Positions 47,808 to 55,585 of a stretch of DNA of 64,000 nt are shown piece after piece. The stretch is from positions 16,207 to 80,206 of the forward strand of contig CALBEY010000049.1 in the NCBI GenBank assembly GCA_937888805.1, read 5' to 3'. The position numbers and the translations under genes are program-made. The notes below the pieces were generated by a model that saw only the letters and a list, made by a program, of their open reading frames with translations, was not told the DNA's origin and ran no database searches. This stretch comes from an uncultured Burkholderiaceae bacterium. GTDB taxonomy: Bacteria; Pseudomonadota; Gammaproteobacteria; Burkholderiales; Burkholderiaceae_B. The stretch's first letter is position 1, and every line of letters starts with the position of its first letter.

Positions 47808-49097
47808 GTGAAGAGATTAAGTGCTTACATGGCAGTTGTTGGTACCACGACTTTTTTGGCTCTCCCTGCGGTAGCGCAGAAAACTGAGATTGAAGTGTGG
47901 CACTCGCTTTCTGGCCAGCATGAGACAGTCTTCAACGACTTGATCGGACGTTTTAATCGCGAAAGTCAAACAAGCTCGGTTCGCGTGCGCGACTTTTCGG
48001 ATCAGCAAAAGTTGCAAACTGCGGCTCGCGAAGCGGTTGCTGGCAAACGTGAAAAGCCTGATTTGGTTCAATTGCGCGATAACCATGATCCGCAGGTCTT
48101 GGCTCAGCACAAGGACGTGATGCCTTTGTATCAGCTGTTGTCAAAGCACCCAATTTCAGATGCGTCATGGTTTCTGAACACCACGACAGCTTTTGTACGC
48201 GACAGCAAAAATCGCTTGTTGGCTTTCCCGATGATGGCCGAAGTGCCGGTCATGTTTTACAACATTGACCTTTTCCAAAATGCAGGTCTTGATGTGAAAC
48301 AGCCCGCAGACTCATGGCAGGACTTGCAGGCACAGTTACTTACGCTGCGTAACGAGGGGCGCTCGAACTGCCCTTATGTGAGTAGCGACCAGGTCAACGT
48401 TCATCTTGAGAATCTTGCGCCATTGAACAGGCGCTTGTTTGTGACGCCTGATAATGGTTTGAAATCTACCCGTAATTTGTCGCTTAACTTTGACACCTTG
48501 TACATCCGTCACATGTCGTTAATGGTCAGTTGGAGAAAGACAGAGTTGTTCACTAGCAGCACCGAGGGTGATGAGGCTGAGCTTGCGTTTGCACGCGGTG
48601 AGTGTGCGGTTTTAACGGCAGGCTCAGGCGCCTTGGCCACCATCACGAAGGGTAACGCCAGTTTTGGTGTCGCGCCGCTACCTTATTACCCACAGGTTAG
48701 TAAAAAGCGCGGTGCGCCTTTTGTCACCGGCGATGCGCTATGGGCGGTCGCAGGGCAGTCAGCGGCGCGTAATAAGGGCACGGCTGAGCTGTTGGCTTTC
48801 TTTTCTAAGCCCGTGATTGCCGCAGAGTGGCATCAAAAAACAGGGTTCATGCCACTGACTGATGCTGCTCTTAGAGCCGCTGGCGTGTCTTTCTATGATC
48901 GAATTCCTGGTGCCAGAAGTATCGTTGAGCAGATGCGAGATGTTGACGGGGTGAACACGACTGGGTTCCGGGTGCCAAATTACGCCAAGGTGAAACCGAT
49001 CCTGAATCAAGCGCTTAACCAAGCCTATGGCGACAAAACCAGCCCAATGAATGCCTTGCTAGAAGCCAAGGCAGCCGCTGAAAAGGCAATGCGCTAA
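47808..49097 (+). CDS. Extracellular solute-binding protein, family 1 (UgpB-like), orphan
   Basis: 429-aa periplasmic binding protein with a signal peptide (about residues 1-23, ending LPAVAQ). The mature start TEIEVWHSLSGQHETVFNDLIGRFN matches glycerol-3-phosphate or sugar receptors of ABC transporters (UgpB type). A GTG start at 47808 has AGGA 8 bases before it. No permease or ATPase genes are adjacent, so it either works with a transporter encoded elsewhere or is a leftover of a cluster. It lies 50 bp after dadA. Confidence 0.85.
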   Translation: MKRLSAYMAVVGTTTFLALPAVAQKTEIEVWHSLSGQHETVFNDLIGRFNRESQTSSVRVRDFSDQQKLQTAAREAVAGKREKPDLVQLRDNHDPQVLAQHKDVMPLYQLLSKHPISDASWFLNTTTAFVRDSKNRLLAFPMMAEVPVMFYNIDLFQNAGLDVKQPADSWQDLQAQLLTLRNEGRSNCPYVSSDQVNVHLENLAPLNRRLFVTPDNGLKSTRNLSLNFDTLYIRHMSLMVSWRKTELFTSSTEGDEAELAFARGECAVLTAGSGALATITKGNASFGVAPLPYYPQVSKKRGAPFVTGDALWAVAGQSAARNKGTAELLAFFSKPVIAAEWHQKTGFMPLTDAALRAAGVSFYDRIPGARSIVEQMRDVDGVNTTGFRVPNYAKVKPILNQALNQAYGDKTSPMNALLEAKAAAEKAMR

Positions 49098-49114
49098 GAC
49101 CGCTTAAGTCGTGT

Positions 49115-49870
49115 TTACGACAGGTGACTAAGAGGGTCTTCAGTCGGGTCAGCCTCTTTTCCGATACCGGCACCATTGATTTGGTGCCGGTCAAGCGCTG
49201 CGGCGATAAAACCCTCGGCTTTTGCGCGCTCGACAAACTGCCGCAGAAAGGCACTGGCCTCTGGACCTCGTGACTTATGAACGCCCATGGCTTGTTCAAT
49301 AACCATGAACCGACCTTCGAGAAGTTTCAGTGACGAATGGTTAATGCTGTCGACAATCAGTTGTTGTTTGACGCCTGCGGCCACTTCACCTTCGCCTGCC
49401 AGAAAAGCCTGCACGACGGCTTGTGACGAGTCAACGCGGTGGATTGTCGCCTGTTTGAGATGCCGGGTTAAAAACAGATCGTATGCGGTGCCTTTTCCAA
49501 CAATCACGCGATGGCCGCTAACATCAACGGCGGCATTGTTTTCAATCGGTGAGCCTTCTTGAACCATGTAGGCACCTTCAATTAGGACGTAAGGCCATGT
49601 GAAAGCGATCTGTTGCCCTCTCAGTGGGTCAACCGCAAAAAAGCCAATGTCCGCTTGACTTTGCTCGACAGCCTGAACGGAGTGTGAGGCGGTACTGAAC
49701 ACCACCAGCTCGATGGGCAAGTCAAGTGCGTCAGCCAAGCGGTGCGCCAAATCGACTGACACACCAGTTGCTGTTGTGCCGACAGCCTTGGCCAGTATTG
49801 GGTTTCCGGTGTTGATGCTCGCGCGCAGCGTTCCAGAAGGGGCGAAAGCGTGTTGAAGTGCCGTAGGCAT
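49115..49870 (-). CDS. Family 3 substrate-binding-like protein without signal peptide
   Basis: 251-aa protein of the periplasmic amino-acid-binding fold (SBP family 3): GTLRASINTGNPILAKAVG, GVSVDLAHRLADALDLPIELVVF, AFTWPYVLIEGAYMV and a typical GKGTAYDLFLTRHLK domain crossing. No signal peptide can be found, either from the chosen ATG (49870) or the ATG at 49906, so it may be cytoplasmic. Cytoplasmic relatives include cyclohexadienyl dehydratase-like enzymes; function unknown. The later start is preferred because the earlier one is only 2 bp from the tRNA gene. It converges on the UgpB-like gene. Confidence 0.75.
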   Translation of the reverse strand: MPTALQHAFAPSGTLRASINTGNPILAKAVGTTATGVSVDLAHRLADALDLPIELVVFSTASHSVQAVEQSQADIGFFAVDPLRGQQIAFTWPYVLIEGAYMVQEGSPIENNAAVDVSGHRVIVGKGTAYDLFLTRHLKQATIHRVDSSQAVVQAFLAGEGEVAAGVKQQLIVDSINHSSLKLLEGRFMVIEQAMGVHKSRGPEASAFLRQFVERAKAEGFIAAALDRHQINGAGIGKEADPTEDPLSHLS

Positions 49871-49907
49871 GGTTATCTCGCGAATGGGTTTGTTTGGATA
49901 GGTCATT

Positions 49908-49984
49908 TGGCGCCCCCGGCGTGACTCGAACACGCAACATCCCGCTTAGAAGGCGGGTGCTCTATCCAGTTGAGCTACGGGGAC
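49908..49984 (-). tRNA. tRNA-Arg (anticodon TCT)
   Basis: On the minus strand a full 77-nt cloverleaf: acceptor GTCCCCG with CGGGGGC (one G-T pair), D arm with AGCTCAACTGGATAGAGC, anticodon stem CCCGC/GCGGG around CTTCTAA (anticodon TCT, reads AGA and AGG), T arm GTTCGAGTC, discriminator G and an encoded CCA. The downstream reading frame starts right after it. No integrase or attachment-site repeat is seen here. Confidence 0.95.
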
Positions 49985-50060
49985 ATAGGAGCGTTAGTTT
50001 AGCGCCTATTGCAAAGCCCGTTTCGTGGTGGCTGTGTTAGGCTAACCAGATATCAAAAAT

Positions 50061-50693
50061 ATGTCGAATATGAGCCAATTTCTGACCCTGCACCCAAGCC
50101 ATCCGCAGCCTCGCCTAATCGCCCAAACGTTACAGGCCCTTGAGGGCGGCGGCATTGTGGCACTGCCAACTGATTCGGGCTATGCCTTAGTGGCCCATCT
50201 GGATGACAAAAACGCCGCTGATCGCTTGCGCCGTTTAAGAGGATTGGATGCGAAACATCATTTGACTTTGCTTTGCCGTGACTTGTCAGACATCAGTCAC
50301 TTTGCCCGAGTCGATAATCAGCAATACCGTCTGTTGAAACTGGCAACCCCCGGGCGATGGACATTTATTCTTGAAGCCACTCGGGAAGTGCCCAAACGGG
50401 TCTCGCACCCGTCGCGTAAAACCATCGGTATCCGGGTGCCTGAGCATCCCGTTGTTCAAGCCCTGCTGGCTGAAATCTCAGGGCCTTTGTTATCGACCAC
50501 GTTGATTTTGCCAAACGAAGAGGCCCCTCTGGTTGACCCGCAAGACGTACGTGCCAAACTGGATAAGCTATTGGACATTATTTTGGATGCGGGCAATTGC
50601 CCGTGGGAGCCGACCACTGTGGTTGACTTAACCAGTGGTGAGCCCGTTGTGGTGCGACGGGGCGCAGCTGACCCAGCACTCATTGGCCTTTGA
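50061..50693 (+). CDS. yciO: YciO/TsaC-family L-threonylcarbamoyladenylate synthase-like protein
   Basis: 210-aa Sua5/YciO/YrdC-fold protein. Enzymes of this fold make threonylcarbamoyl-AMP for the t6A base of ANN-decoding tRNAs. The conserved pattern is ALPTDSGYAL, ADRLRRLRGLDAKHHLTLLCR, WTFILEAT and the cationic SRKTIGIRVPEHP. The PSRKTIG block is YciO-like rather than TsaC-like; YciO has weak or alternative activity, so the role in t6A is not certain. It forms a plausible unit with the M50 gene 28 bp downstream. Confidence 0.9.
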   Translation: MSNMSQFLTLHPSHPQPRLIAQTLQALEGGGIVALPTDSGYALVAHLDDKNAADRLRRLRGLDAKHHLTLLCRDLSDISHFARVDNQQYRLLKLATPGRWTFILEATREVPKRVSHPSRKTIGIRVPEHPVVQALLAEISGPLLSTTLILPNEEAPLVDPQDVRAKLDKLLDIILDAGNCPWEPTTVVDLTSGEPVVVRRGAADPALIGL

Positions 50694-50721
50694 TTGTGAG
50701 CGGCTTTAGGAAACATTTTTC

Positions 50722-51372
50722 ATGACCGATTTGATCCAAACCATCGCTGTCTTTGCCTTGCCTGTGATTTTTGCTATCACTTTCCATGAGGCGGCTCATG
50801 GTTATGTGGCTCGGTTGTTTGGTGACCCCACGGCAACTTTGGCGGGGCGAGTCACGCTTAATCCCATTCCCCATATTGATCCCGTGGGCACGATTATCGT
50901 GCCACTTGGTATGTTGCTGACTTCAAAGCTTTTGGGTGGGCCGCCGCTGCTGTTTGGCTGGGCCAAGCCCGTGCCCGTTGATTTTGGTCGGTTGCGTAAA
51001 CCCAAACAAGACATGCTGTGGGTTGCTTTGGCGGGCCCAGCAGCGAACCTTTTAATGGCGGTCATGTGGGCGATCACCATTCGATTTGTGCTCGAAGCCG
51101 GACTTGGGCGAGATAGTTTCTTCTTCCAAGTGGCGGCGGTTGGGATTCAGATTAACTTGGTGCTGATGGCCTTGAATCTGTTTCCACTGCTGCCTTTGGA
51201 TGGTGGCCGCATCCTTTTTAGCCTTTTGCCGCATCAGCTGGCTTGGCAGTATGGTCGCTTAGAGCCATATGGGATGGTGATTCTCATCGTGCTCCTGTTG
51301 ACGGGCAGTTTATGGGTGTTAATCGAGCCCTTTATGGCGCTTGGTCGCTGGATCGTCCGACTGTTTCTTTGA
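50722..51372 (+). CDS. Site-2 protease-like M50 metallopeptidase
   Basis: 216-aa integral membrane zinc protease. The metal motif HEAAH is at residues 22-26 in the first helix and the third ligand region NLFPLLPLDGGRIL lies in a later helix. About six helices, no PDZ domain, so it belongs to the small M50B group (Rip-like) rather than RseP. Its substrate is unknown. It sits between yciO and dapA, a gene order seen in many Burkholderiales. Confidence 0.9.
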   Translation: MTDLIQTIAVFALPVIFAITFHEAAHGYVARLFGDPTATLAGRVTLNPIPHIDPVGTIIVPLGMLLTSKLLGGPPLLFGWAKPVPVDFGRLRKPKQDMLWVALAGPAANLLMAVMWAITIRFVLEAGLGRDSFFFQVAAVGIQINLVLMALNLFPLLPLDGGRILFSLLPHQLAWQYGRLEPYGMVILIVLLLTGSLWVLIEPFMALGRWIVRLFL

Positions 51373-51481
51373 GTGTCTTGGTGCCCGCACGGGCGTGGTT
51401 GGTTCCGTTACACTACGTGATAAATAACTTACCCATGCGACTGTGCAGGGTTCCACAGCATAAATTTGTTCGGAACGCGTC

Positions 51482-52390
51482 ATGACAACCTCTTACTCAT
51501 CCTCGGCAAGCTCACGGTTCGGCGGCAGCATGGTTGCATTGGTAACCCCCATGCATCCCGATGGCAGTCTTGATTTGGCGAGTTATCGGCAATTGATTGA
51601 TTGGCACATTGATCAATGCACCGACGCACTTGTGGTGGTGGGGACATCGGGTGAGTCGCCAACGGTTGACATGGATGAGCACGCTGAATTAATAGAGGTG
51701 GCGGTCAATCATTCGGCTGGCCGTATCCCTGTGATTGCGGGTGTTGGGGCGAACTCGACCGCAGAAGCCATTCACTTGGCCCATCATGCCCTTAAAGTCG
51801 GTGCGCAGGCTGGCCTCTCAGTGGTGCCGTATTACAACAAACCCTCGCAGGAAGGGATCTATCGACATTTCAAAGCCATCCAGGATACGGTCGATTTGCC
51901 GACCATTTTGTATAACGTGCCTGGCCGCACGGTTGCCGATATGGCTCACGACACCGTGCTGCGATTGGCTCAGATCCCAGGCATTATTGGCATCAAAGAT
52001 GCGACTGGCGATATTGCGCGTGGTGCGTTGTTAATCAAAGATGTGCCAGAAGGGTTTATGGTGCTCAGCGGCGATGATCCAACGGCAGCTGCCCTCATCA
52101 TGTTGGGTGGGCAGGGCAACATCTCGGTGACAGCTAATATTGCGCCACGTGCCATGCATGATCTTTGCGTGGCAGCAGCGGCTGGCGATTTGGTTACAGT
52201 TAGGGCACTGAATACCAAGTTGGCAGTCTTAAATAAACTATTGTTTGTTGAAGGAAACCCAGTTCCTGTGAAATGGGCATTGGCACAGATGGGTCGTATG
52301 CCAGGGGGTATTCGGCTACCACTTTTTGAATTAAGCCCGCAGCATCATGATGCCCTGCGGGCAGCGCTGTTGGAGGCAGGTCTACTGTGA
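51482..52390 (+). CDS. dapA: 4-hydroxy-tetrahydrodipicolinate synthase
   Basis: Condenses pyruvate with aspartate semialdehyde, the first step toward lysine and meso-diaminopimelate. The 302-aa TIM barrel has the Schiff-base Lys172 ([11 protein letters not shown]), Tyr144 in [10 protein letters not shown] and the phosphate/substrate loop GTSGESPTV. The stop overlaps the bamC start (TGATG), and this dapA-bamC coupling is typical of proteobacteria. Confidence 0.97.
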   Translation: MTTSYSSSASSRFGGSMVALVTPMHPDGSLDLASYRQLIDWHIDQCTDALVVVGTSGESPTVDMDEHAELIEVAVNHSAGRIPVIAGVGANSTAEAIHLAHHALKVGAQAGLSVVPYYNKPSQEGIYRHFKAIQDTVDLPTILYNVPGRTVADMAHDTVLRLAQIPGIIGIKDATGDIARGALLIKDVPEGFMVLSGDDPTAAALIMLGGQGNISVTANIAPRAMHDLCVAAAAGDLVTVRALNTKLAVLNKLLFVEGNPVPVKWALAQMGRMPGGIRLPLFELSPQHHDALRAALLEAGLL

Positions 52391-53547
52391 TGACGGAACA
52401 CCGAAATGTTCGGCACGTGGTGTTAAAGGGGGTCTTGCTCGTGACGAGTGTGGCTTTTTTAGGCGCTTGCACCTCTTTAAGAGAGACCATAAGCGGTCAA
52501 AACGCCATTGACTACCAGTCAGCGGTGCGTACCGATCCCTTGAGCATTCCACCTGATTTGACTCAAGCTGCGGCTGACCCACGTTATCGGGCGCCAGCGA
52601 CTGGTTCCACAACGCTAACAGCATTTCAGTCGCAAGGCTCGCAAATTGACGCCGCTGGCAGCAGCGGGCTTAATCGAGATGCTGTACTTCCCTCATATCC
52701 CGATATTGAGGTCAAGCGAGATGGCGATCTCAGGTGGTTGGCCATCAAAACATCGCCGAGCGAATTATTTCCCAAAATCGAAAGCTTTTGGTATGACTCC
52801 GGTTTTAGCCTTGATCTCATTGATGCCAAAGCGGGGTTGATGGTGACCAACTGGGCCGAAAATCGGGCAAAGATACCGTCTTCGTGGTTACGCGAAATGC
52901 TCGGGACGGTCCTTGACCGTGTTTACGACAGTGGCGAACGCGATAAATTCCGAACTATTCTTGAGCGCAACGGTGATGTGGTCGAAGTCTACATTTCCCA
53001 CGAACACATGGTCGAGGTACGTATTGGCGTTGATGAGGCGCAAACCCGCTGGGAACGCGGTCGCGAAGATCCAGGCCTTAACGCCGCGATGTTGGCCCGT
53101 TTGATGGTTTACCTTGGCGAAGAAACGGAACTGGCTCGTCAAAAAATGGCGCAGGCCGAGCAAACGGCACTCAAACCTGTCGTTCAGGACAATGTATCGG
53201 TGGATGGCACCTTGACCATTGATGAGTCCTTCGAAATGAGTTGGCGACGCGTCGGTTTGGCACTCGATTCGGGTAATTTTGCTGTAGATGACCGAGACCG
53301 TTCTGCGGGTGATTTCTTTGTGCGTTACGTGGACACTGATACGGGTTTGATTCGCGAAGAGCCATCCATTTTTGGCCGATTGTTTGGTGCCAAAGACCCT
53401 GAGCCTGCCCCACAGTACCGTTTGCATTTGCAAGGCGAAGGTGATCGAACGATTGTCAGTGTTTTTAAGGGTGATGGACAGCCCGATACCAGTGAGACGG
53501 CCAAACGCATGTTAAGTGTTTTGGCCGAGCGCATGCAAGCCTTGTAA
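52390..53547 (+). CDS. bamC: Outer membrane assembly lipoprotein BamC
   Basis: 385-aa lipoprotein of the BAM complex that inserts beta-barrel proteins. The signal peptide ends in the lipobox LGAC (mature Cys near residue 22). A disordered N-terminal segment that contacts BamD (DPLSIPPDLTQAAADPRYR) follows. Two helix-grip domains come next, the first with SPSELFPKIESFWYDSGF and the second with DESFEMSWRRVGLALDSGNF. It is translationally coupled to dapA. A strong hairpin terminator lies about 45 bp after the stop. Confidence 0.92.
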   Translation: MTEHRNVRHVVLKGVLLVTSVAFLGACTSLRETISGQNAIDYQSAVRTDPLSIPPDLTQAAADPRYRAPATGSTTLTAFQSQGSQIDAAGSSGLNRDAVLPSYPDIEVKRDGDLRWLAIKTSPSELFPKIESFWYDSGFSLDLIDAKAGLMVTNWAENRAKIPSSWLREMLGTVLDRVYDSGERDKFRTILERNGDVVEVYISHEHMVEVRIGVDEAQTRWERGREDPGLNAAMLARLMVYLGEETELARQKMAQAEQTALKPVVQDNVSVDGTLTIDESFEMSWRRVGLALDSGNFAVDDRDRSAGDFFVRYVDTDTGLIREEPSIFGRLFGAKDPEPAPQYRLHLQGEGDRTIVSVFKGDGQPDTSETAKRMLSVLAERMQAL

Positions 53548-53563
53548 GGCTTGATATTTGGTC

Positions 53564-53608
53564 GGTCCAATGTGGTGCCTGCTGATCGATAAAGCCCCAT
53601 ATTGGTGC
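53564..53608 (+). promoter_or_regulatory. Two NtrC-like enhancer sites upstream of urease
   Basis: GGTCCA-ATG-TGGTGC (53564-53578) and GCCCCA-TAT-TGGTGC (53594-53608) match the NtrC dimer site GCACCA-N3-TGGTGC at 10 and 11 of 12 positions. Their centres are 30 bp apart, close to three helical turns, as at glnA in E. coli. They lie about 156 and 126 bp before the start point predicted from the sigma-54 promoter. The second site is embedded in the bamC terminator stem. Confidence 0.6.
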
Positions 53609-53635
53609 AATTGACCCAATATGGGGCTTTTTATC
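53591..53635 (+). terminator. Terminator of dapA-bamC
   Basis: A perfect 15-bp stem (53591-53605 with 53616-53630; AAAGCCCCATATTGG paired with its complement), a 10-nt loop and a T-run. It isolates the urease operon from bamC transcription and contains an NtrC-like site. Confidence 0.88.
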
Positions 53636-53700
53636 GGGTTTGCCTGGAATTGGCCCAAAGGTGACAGTGGGTTCATCTTGGCCGAATGATTGACTCAATA

Positions 53701-53716
53701 TGGCATGAAAATTGCA
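53701..53716 (+). promoter_or_regulatory. Sigma-54 promoter of the urease operon
   Basis: TGGCATG-AAAA-TTGCA matches the -24/-12 consensus TGGCACG-N4-TTGCW with one tolerated change. The GG and GC doublets have the obligatory 10-bp spacing (53702-53703, 53714-53715). The start point would be near 53727. This requires ureD to start at the GTG at 53753, which has AGGAAA at 53742-53747, because the earlier in-frame ATGs would be untranscribed. Confidence 0.72.
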
Positions 53717-53752
53717 TTGGTCATGTCAAATGTCAATAACCAGGAAACAGCC

Positions 53753-54640
53753 GTGATTGTGTGCACCAGCGAGCATGAGCCCATTACTGGCTCTGCCCCC
53801 AGCCAATCAACAAGGCGATGGCACGGTGAGTTGCGTTTGGATTTCCAAGCCCGCCGCGATGCACAAAACCAGCTTGAGCGAACGGTCTTGCATTTTGAGC
53901 ATAAGGGCCCGTTGCGCATACAAAAAGCGCTTTATCCCGACAGCAATCAGTGTTGTCATGCCGTCATCATTCACCCGCCAGCCGGTATTGCTGCGGGTGA
54001 CTTCTTAGCCATTACGATTGATGTAGAAGAAAGTGCGCAAGCCCTCATCACCACACCTTCGGCGACCAAATGGTACGGGGCACATGGTGGCGCGGCAGCG
54101 GCTCAGCACATCGAGATGAACGTTAAAGGGCATTTGCAGTGGTTGCCAGCCGAAACAATCGTCTATGACCACGCATTTGTTCACTCGGTTTTGACGATGG
54201 ATATTGCTCCCACGGGTTCTGTCATGGGCTGGGATACGCTCATCTTTGGCAGGCATGGGTCAGGCGAACGCTACTCATATGGCACCTTCAACCAAACTTT
54301 ACGCCTATCTCTCGCTGAGGATGTGGTGTGGATTGAGCGCCTTCGATTGGTTGGTAACGACCCTTTGTTTAACTCGCCTGTGGGCTTGCAGGGACATCAC
54401 GCGCTAGCCACCTGCTGGGTTGTCGTGCCAGCCGACGCGAACCTCTCAGACGATTGTCTGAGTGCTTTGCGAGCGCATTGTCCAAGTGTTGCTTTCACCC
54501 GTTTGCATCCAAGGGTGTTGGTTGGGCGCCTTCTGGGGGCGCCAATCGCATTGCGAATACAGTTGGAGGCGACTTGGCAGTGGTTAAACACCCATTTACT
54601 GCATCAATCAACGGGTACGCCGCGCCTGTGGGCCACTTAG
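53753..54640 (+). CDS. ureD: Urease accessory protein UreD
   Basis: 295-aa chaperone that, with UreF and UreG, delivers nickel to apo-urease. Characteristic blocks: RRWHGELRLDFQARRD at the start, GPLRIQKALYP, VIIHPPAGIAAGDFLAI, TPSATKWYGA and WDTLIFGR. The frame is open to a TTG at 53690 with ATGs at 53705 and 53723, but these lie in or before the sigma-54 promoter. The GTG at 53753 has AGGAAA at the right distance and the conserved domain begins about 20 residues later, so I use it. First gene of ureDA-orf-BCEFG. Confidence 0.93.
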   Translation: MIVCTSEHEPITGSAPSQSTRRWHGELRLDFQARRDAQNQLERTVLHFEHKGPLRIQKALYPDSNQCCHAVIIHPPAGIAAGDFLAITIDVEESAQALITTPSATKWYGAHGGAAAAQHIEMNVKGHLQWLPAETIVYDHAFVHSVLTMDIAPTGSVMGWDTLIFGRHGSGERYSYGTFNQTLRLSLAEDVVWIERLRLVGNDPLFNSPVGLQGHHALATCWVVVPADANLSDDCLSALRAHCPSVAFTRLHPRVLVGRLLGAPIALRIQLEATWQWLNTHLLHQSTGTPRLWAT

Positions 54641-54706
54641 GTCGCAACAAAGCAACTCAAGCACCACCTGATCCCTATTAGGAAAAGTTTTTTTGGAAAA
54701 TGAACG

Positions 54707-55009
54707 ATGGACCTGACACCACGAGAGAAAGACAAGTTACTGATTTTTACCGCAGGATTACTGGCTGAGCGTCGATTGGCCAGAGGCCTAAAACTGAACG
54801 TACCCGAGGCCATCGCCTTCATCACCGCTGCGATTTTAGAGGGTGCACGCGATGGTCAGACAGTCGCGTCATTGATGAGCGAAGGTCGACGGATCCTTGG
54901 GCGCGACCAAGTCATGGTGGGTGTGCCGGAAATGATTCCGGATATTCAGGTCGAGGCGACGTTTCCGGATGGCACTAAGTTGGTCACAGTGCACCAGCCC
55001 ATTACTTGA
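54707..55009 (+). CDS. ureA: Urease gamma subunit
   Basis: 100-aa structural subunit. It begins [20 protein letters not shown] and has [20 protein letters not shown] and the conserved [20 protein letters not shown] end. Length and sequence match the family closely. The three subunits are separate (ureA, ureB, ureC), the usual bacterial organisation. Confidence 0.98.
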   Translation: MDLTPREKDKLLIFTAGLLAERRLARGLKLNVPEAIAFITAAILEGARDGQTVASLMSEGRRILGRDQVMVGVPEMIPDIQVEATFPDGTKLVTVHQPIT

Positions 55010-55026
55010 ACCCTTGGAGTTTGACG

Positions 55027-55287
55027 ATGAAATCTAAACTTAATTCTTTGCGTGTACTCGCAACCCTTGGGTTGACGGTCTTGCCCCTGTCCGTTTTAGC
55101 CCATCAAGGTCATGGCAACAGCATCTGGCATGCTGTTTTACACAGGATTGAAGATAACAGTTTGTGGTTGGTGTTGGTCTCATTGGCGATCATTGCCTCA
55201 TTCGTTTGGAGGGTCGGTCAGCGTCGCCTAATATGTGCCGTCCGGCCTGCAACGATTCGCAAGGAGCAACAGCATGATCCCCGGTGA
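55027..55287 (+). CDS. Small His-containing membrane protein inside the urease operon
   Basis: 86-aa protein between ureA and ureB. A signal peptide ([20 protein letters not shown], ending VLAHQ) is followed by a short [15 protein letters not shown] segment, then one membrane helix ([18 protein letters not shown]) and a basic tail. So the His-rich part is probably periplasmic next to the membrane. The start resembles nickel-permease (HupE/UreJ) N-termini (AHxGHG), but only one helix follows, so it is not a complete UreJ. GGAG lies ahead of the ATG, and it overlaps ureB by 14 bp. A role in nickel handling is a guess from context. Confidence 0.72.
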   Translation: MKSKLNSLRVLATLGLTVLPLSVLAHQGHGNSIWHAVLHRIEDNSLWLVLVSLAIIASFVWRVGQRRLICAVRPATIRKEQQHDPR

Positions 55288-55585
55288 GTTCGTCATTACG
55301 CCGGGTGACATTGCGCTGAACGTGGGGCGTCAAACGTGCGCCATACGGGTCACCAACACAGGCGATCGACCCATTCAAGTGGGCTCGCACTACCATTTTG
55401 CTGAAACCAATGAATTTCTGTCCTTTGACCGTTCGAAAGCAAGGGGTTATCGCTTGAACATTGCCTCAGGCACTGCCGTGCGTTTTGAGCCGGGCCAATC
55501 CCGCGATGTTGAACTGGTCATGTACGCCGGTGATCAGATGGTTTATGGTTTTCGTGGGCAAGTCATGGGAGCCCTTGAGCCATGA
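55274..55585 (+). CDS. ureB: Urease beta subunit
   Basis: 103-aa structural subunit. [38 protein letters not shown] and the end [19 protein letters not shown] are all conserved. The ATG at 55274 has AAGGAG ahead and overlaps the small membrane-protein gene. The last 4 bp overlap ureC (ATGA). Confidence 0.98.
   Translation: MIPGEFVITPGDIALNVGRQTCAIRVTNTGDRPIQVGSHYHFAETNEFLSFDRSKARGYRLNIASGTAVRFEPGQSRDVELVMYAGDQMVYGFRGQVMGALEP

Noticed and set aside
49900..50000. Integration site of a genomic island at tRNA-Arg
   Set aside because: No integrase and no second copy of the tRNA 3' end noticed nearby; flanking genes are ordinary.
53690..53752. Upstream starts of ureD (TTG 53690, ATG 53705, ATG 53723)
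   Set aside because: They lie before the start point predicted from the sigma-54 promoter and lack ribosome-binding sites.
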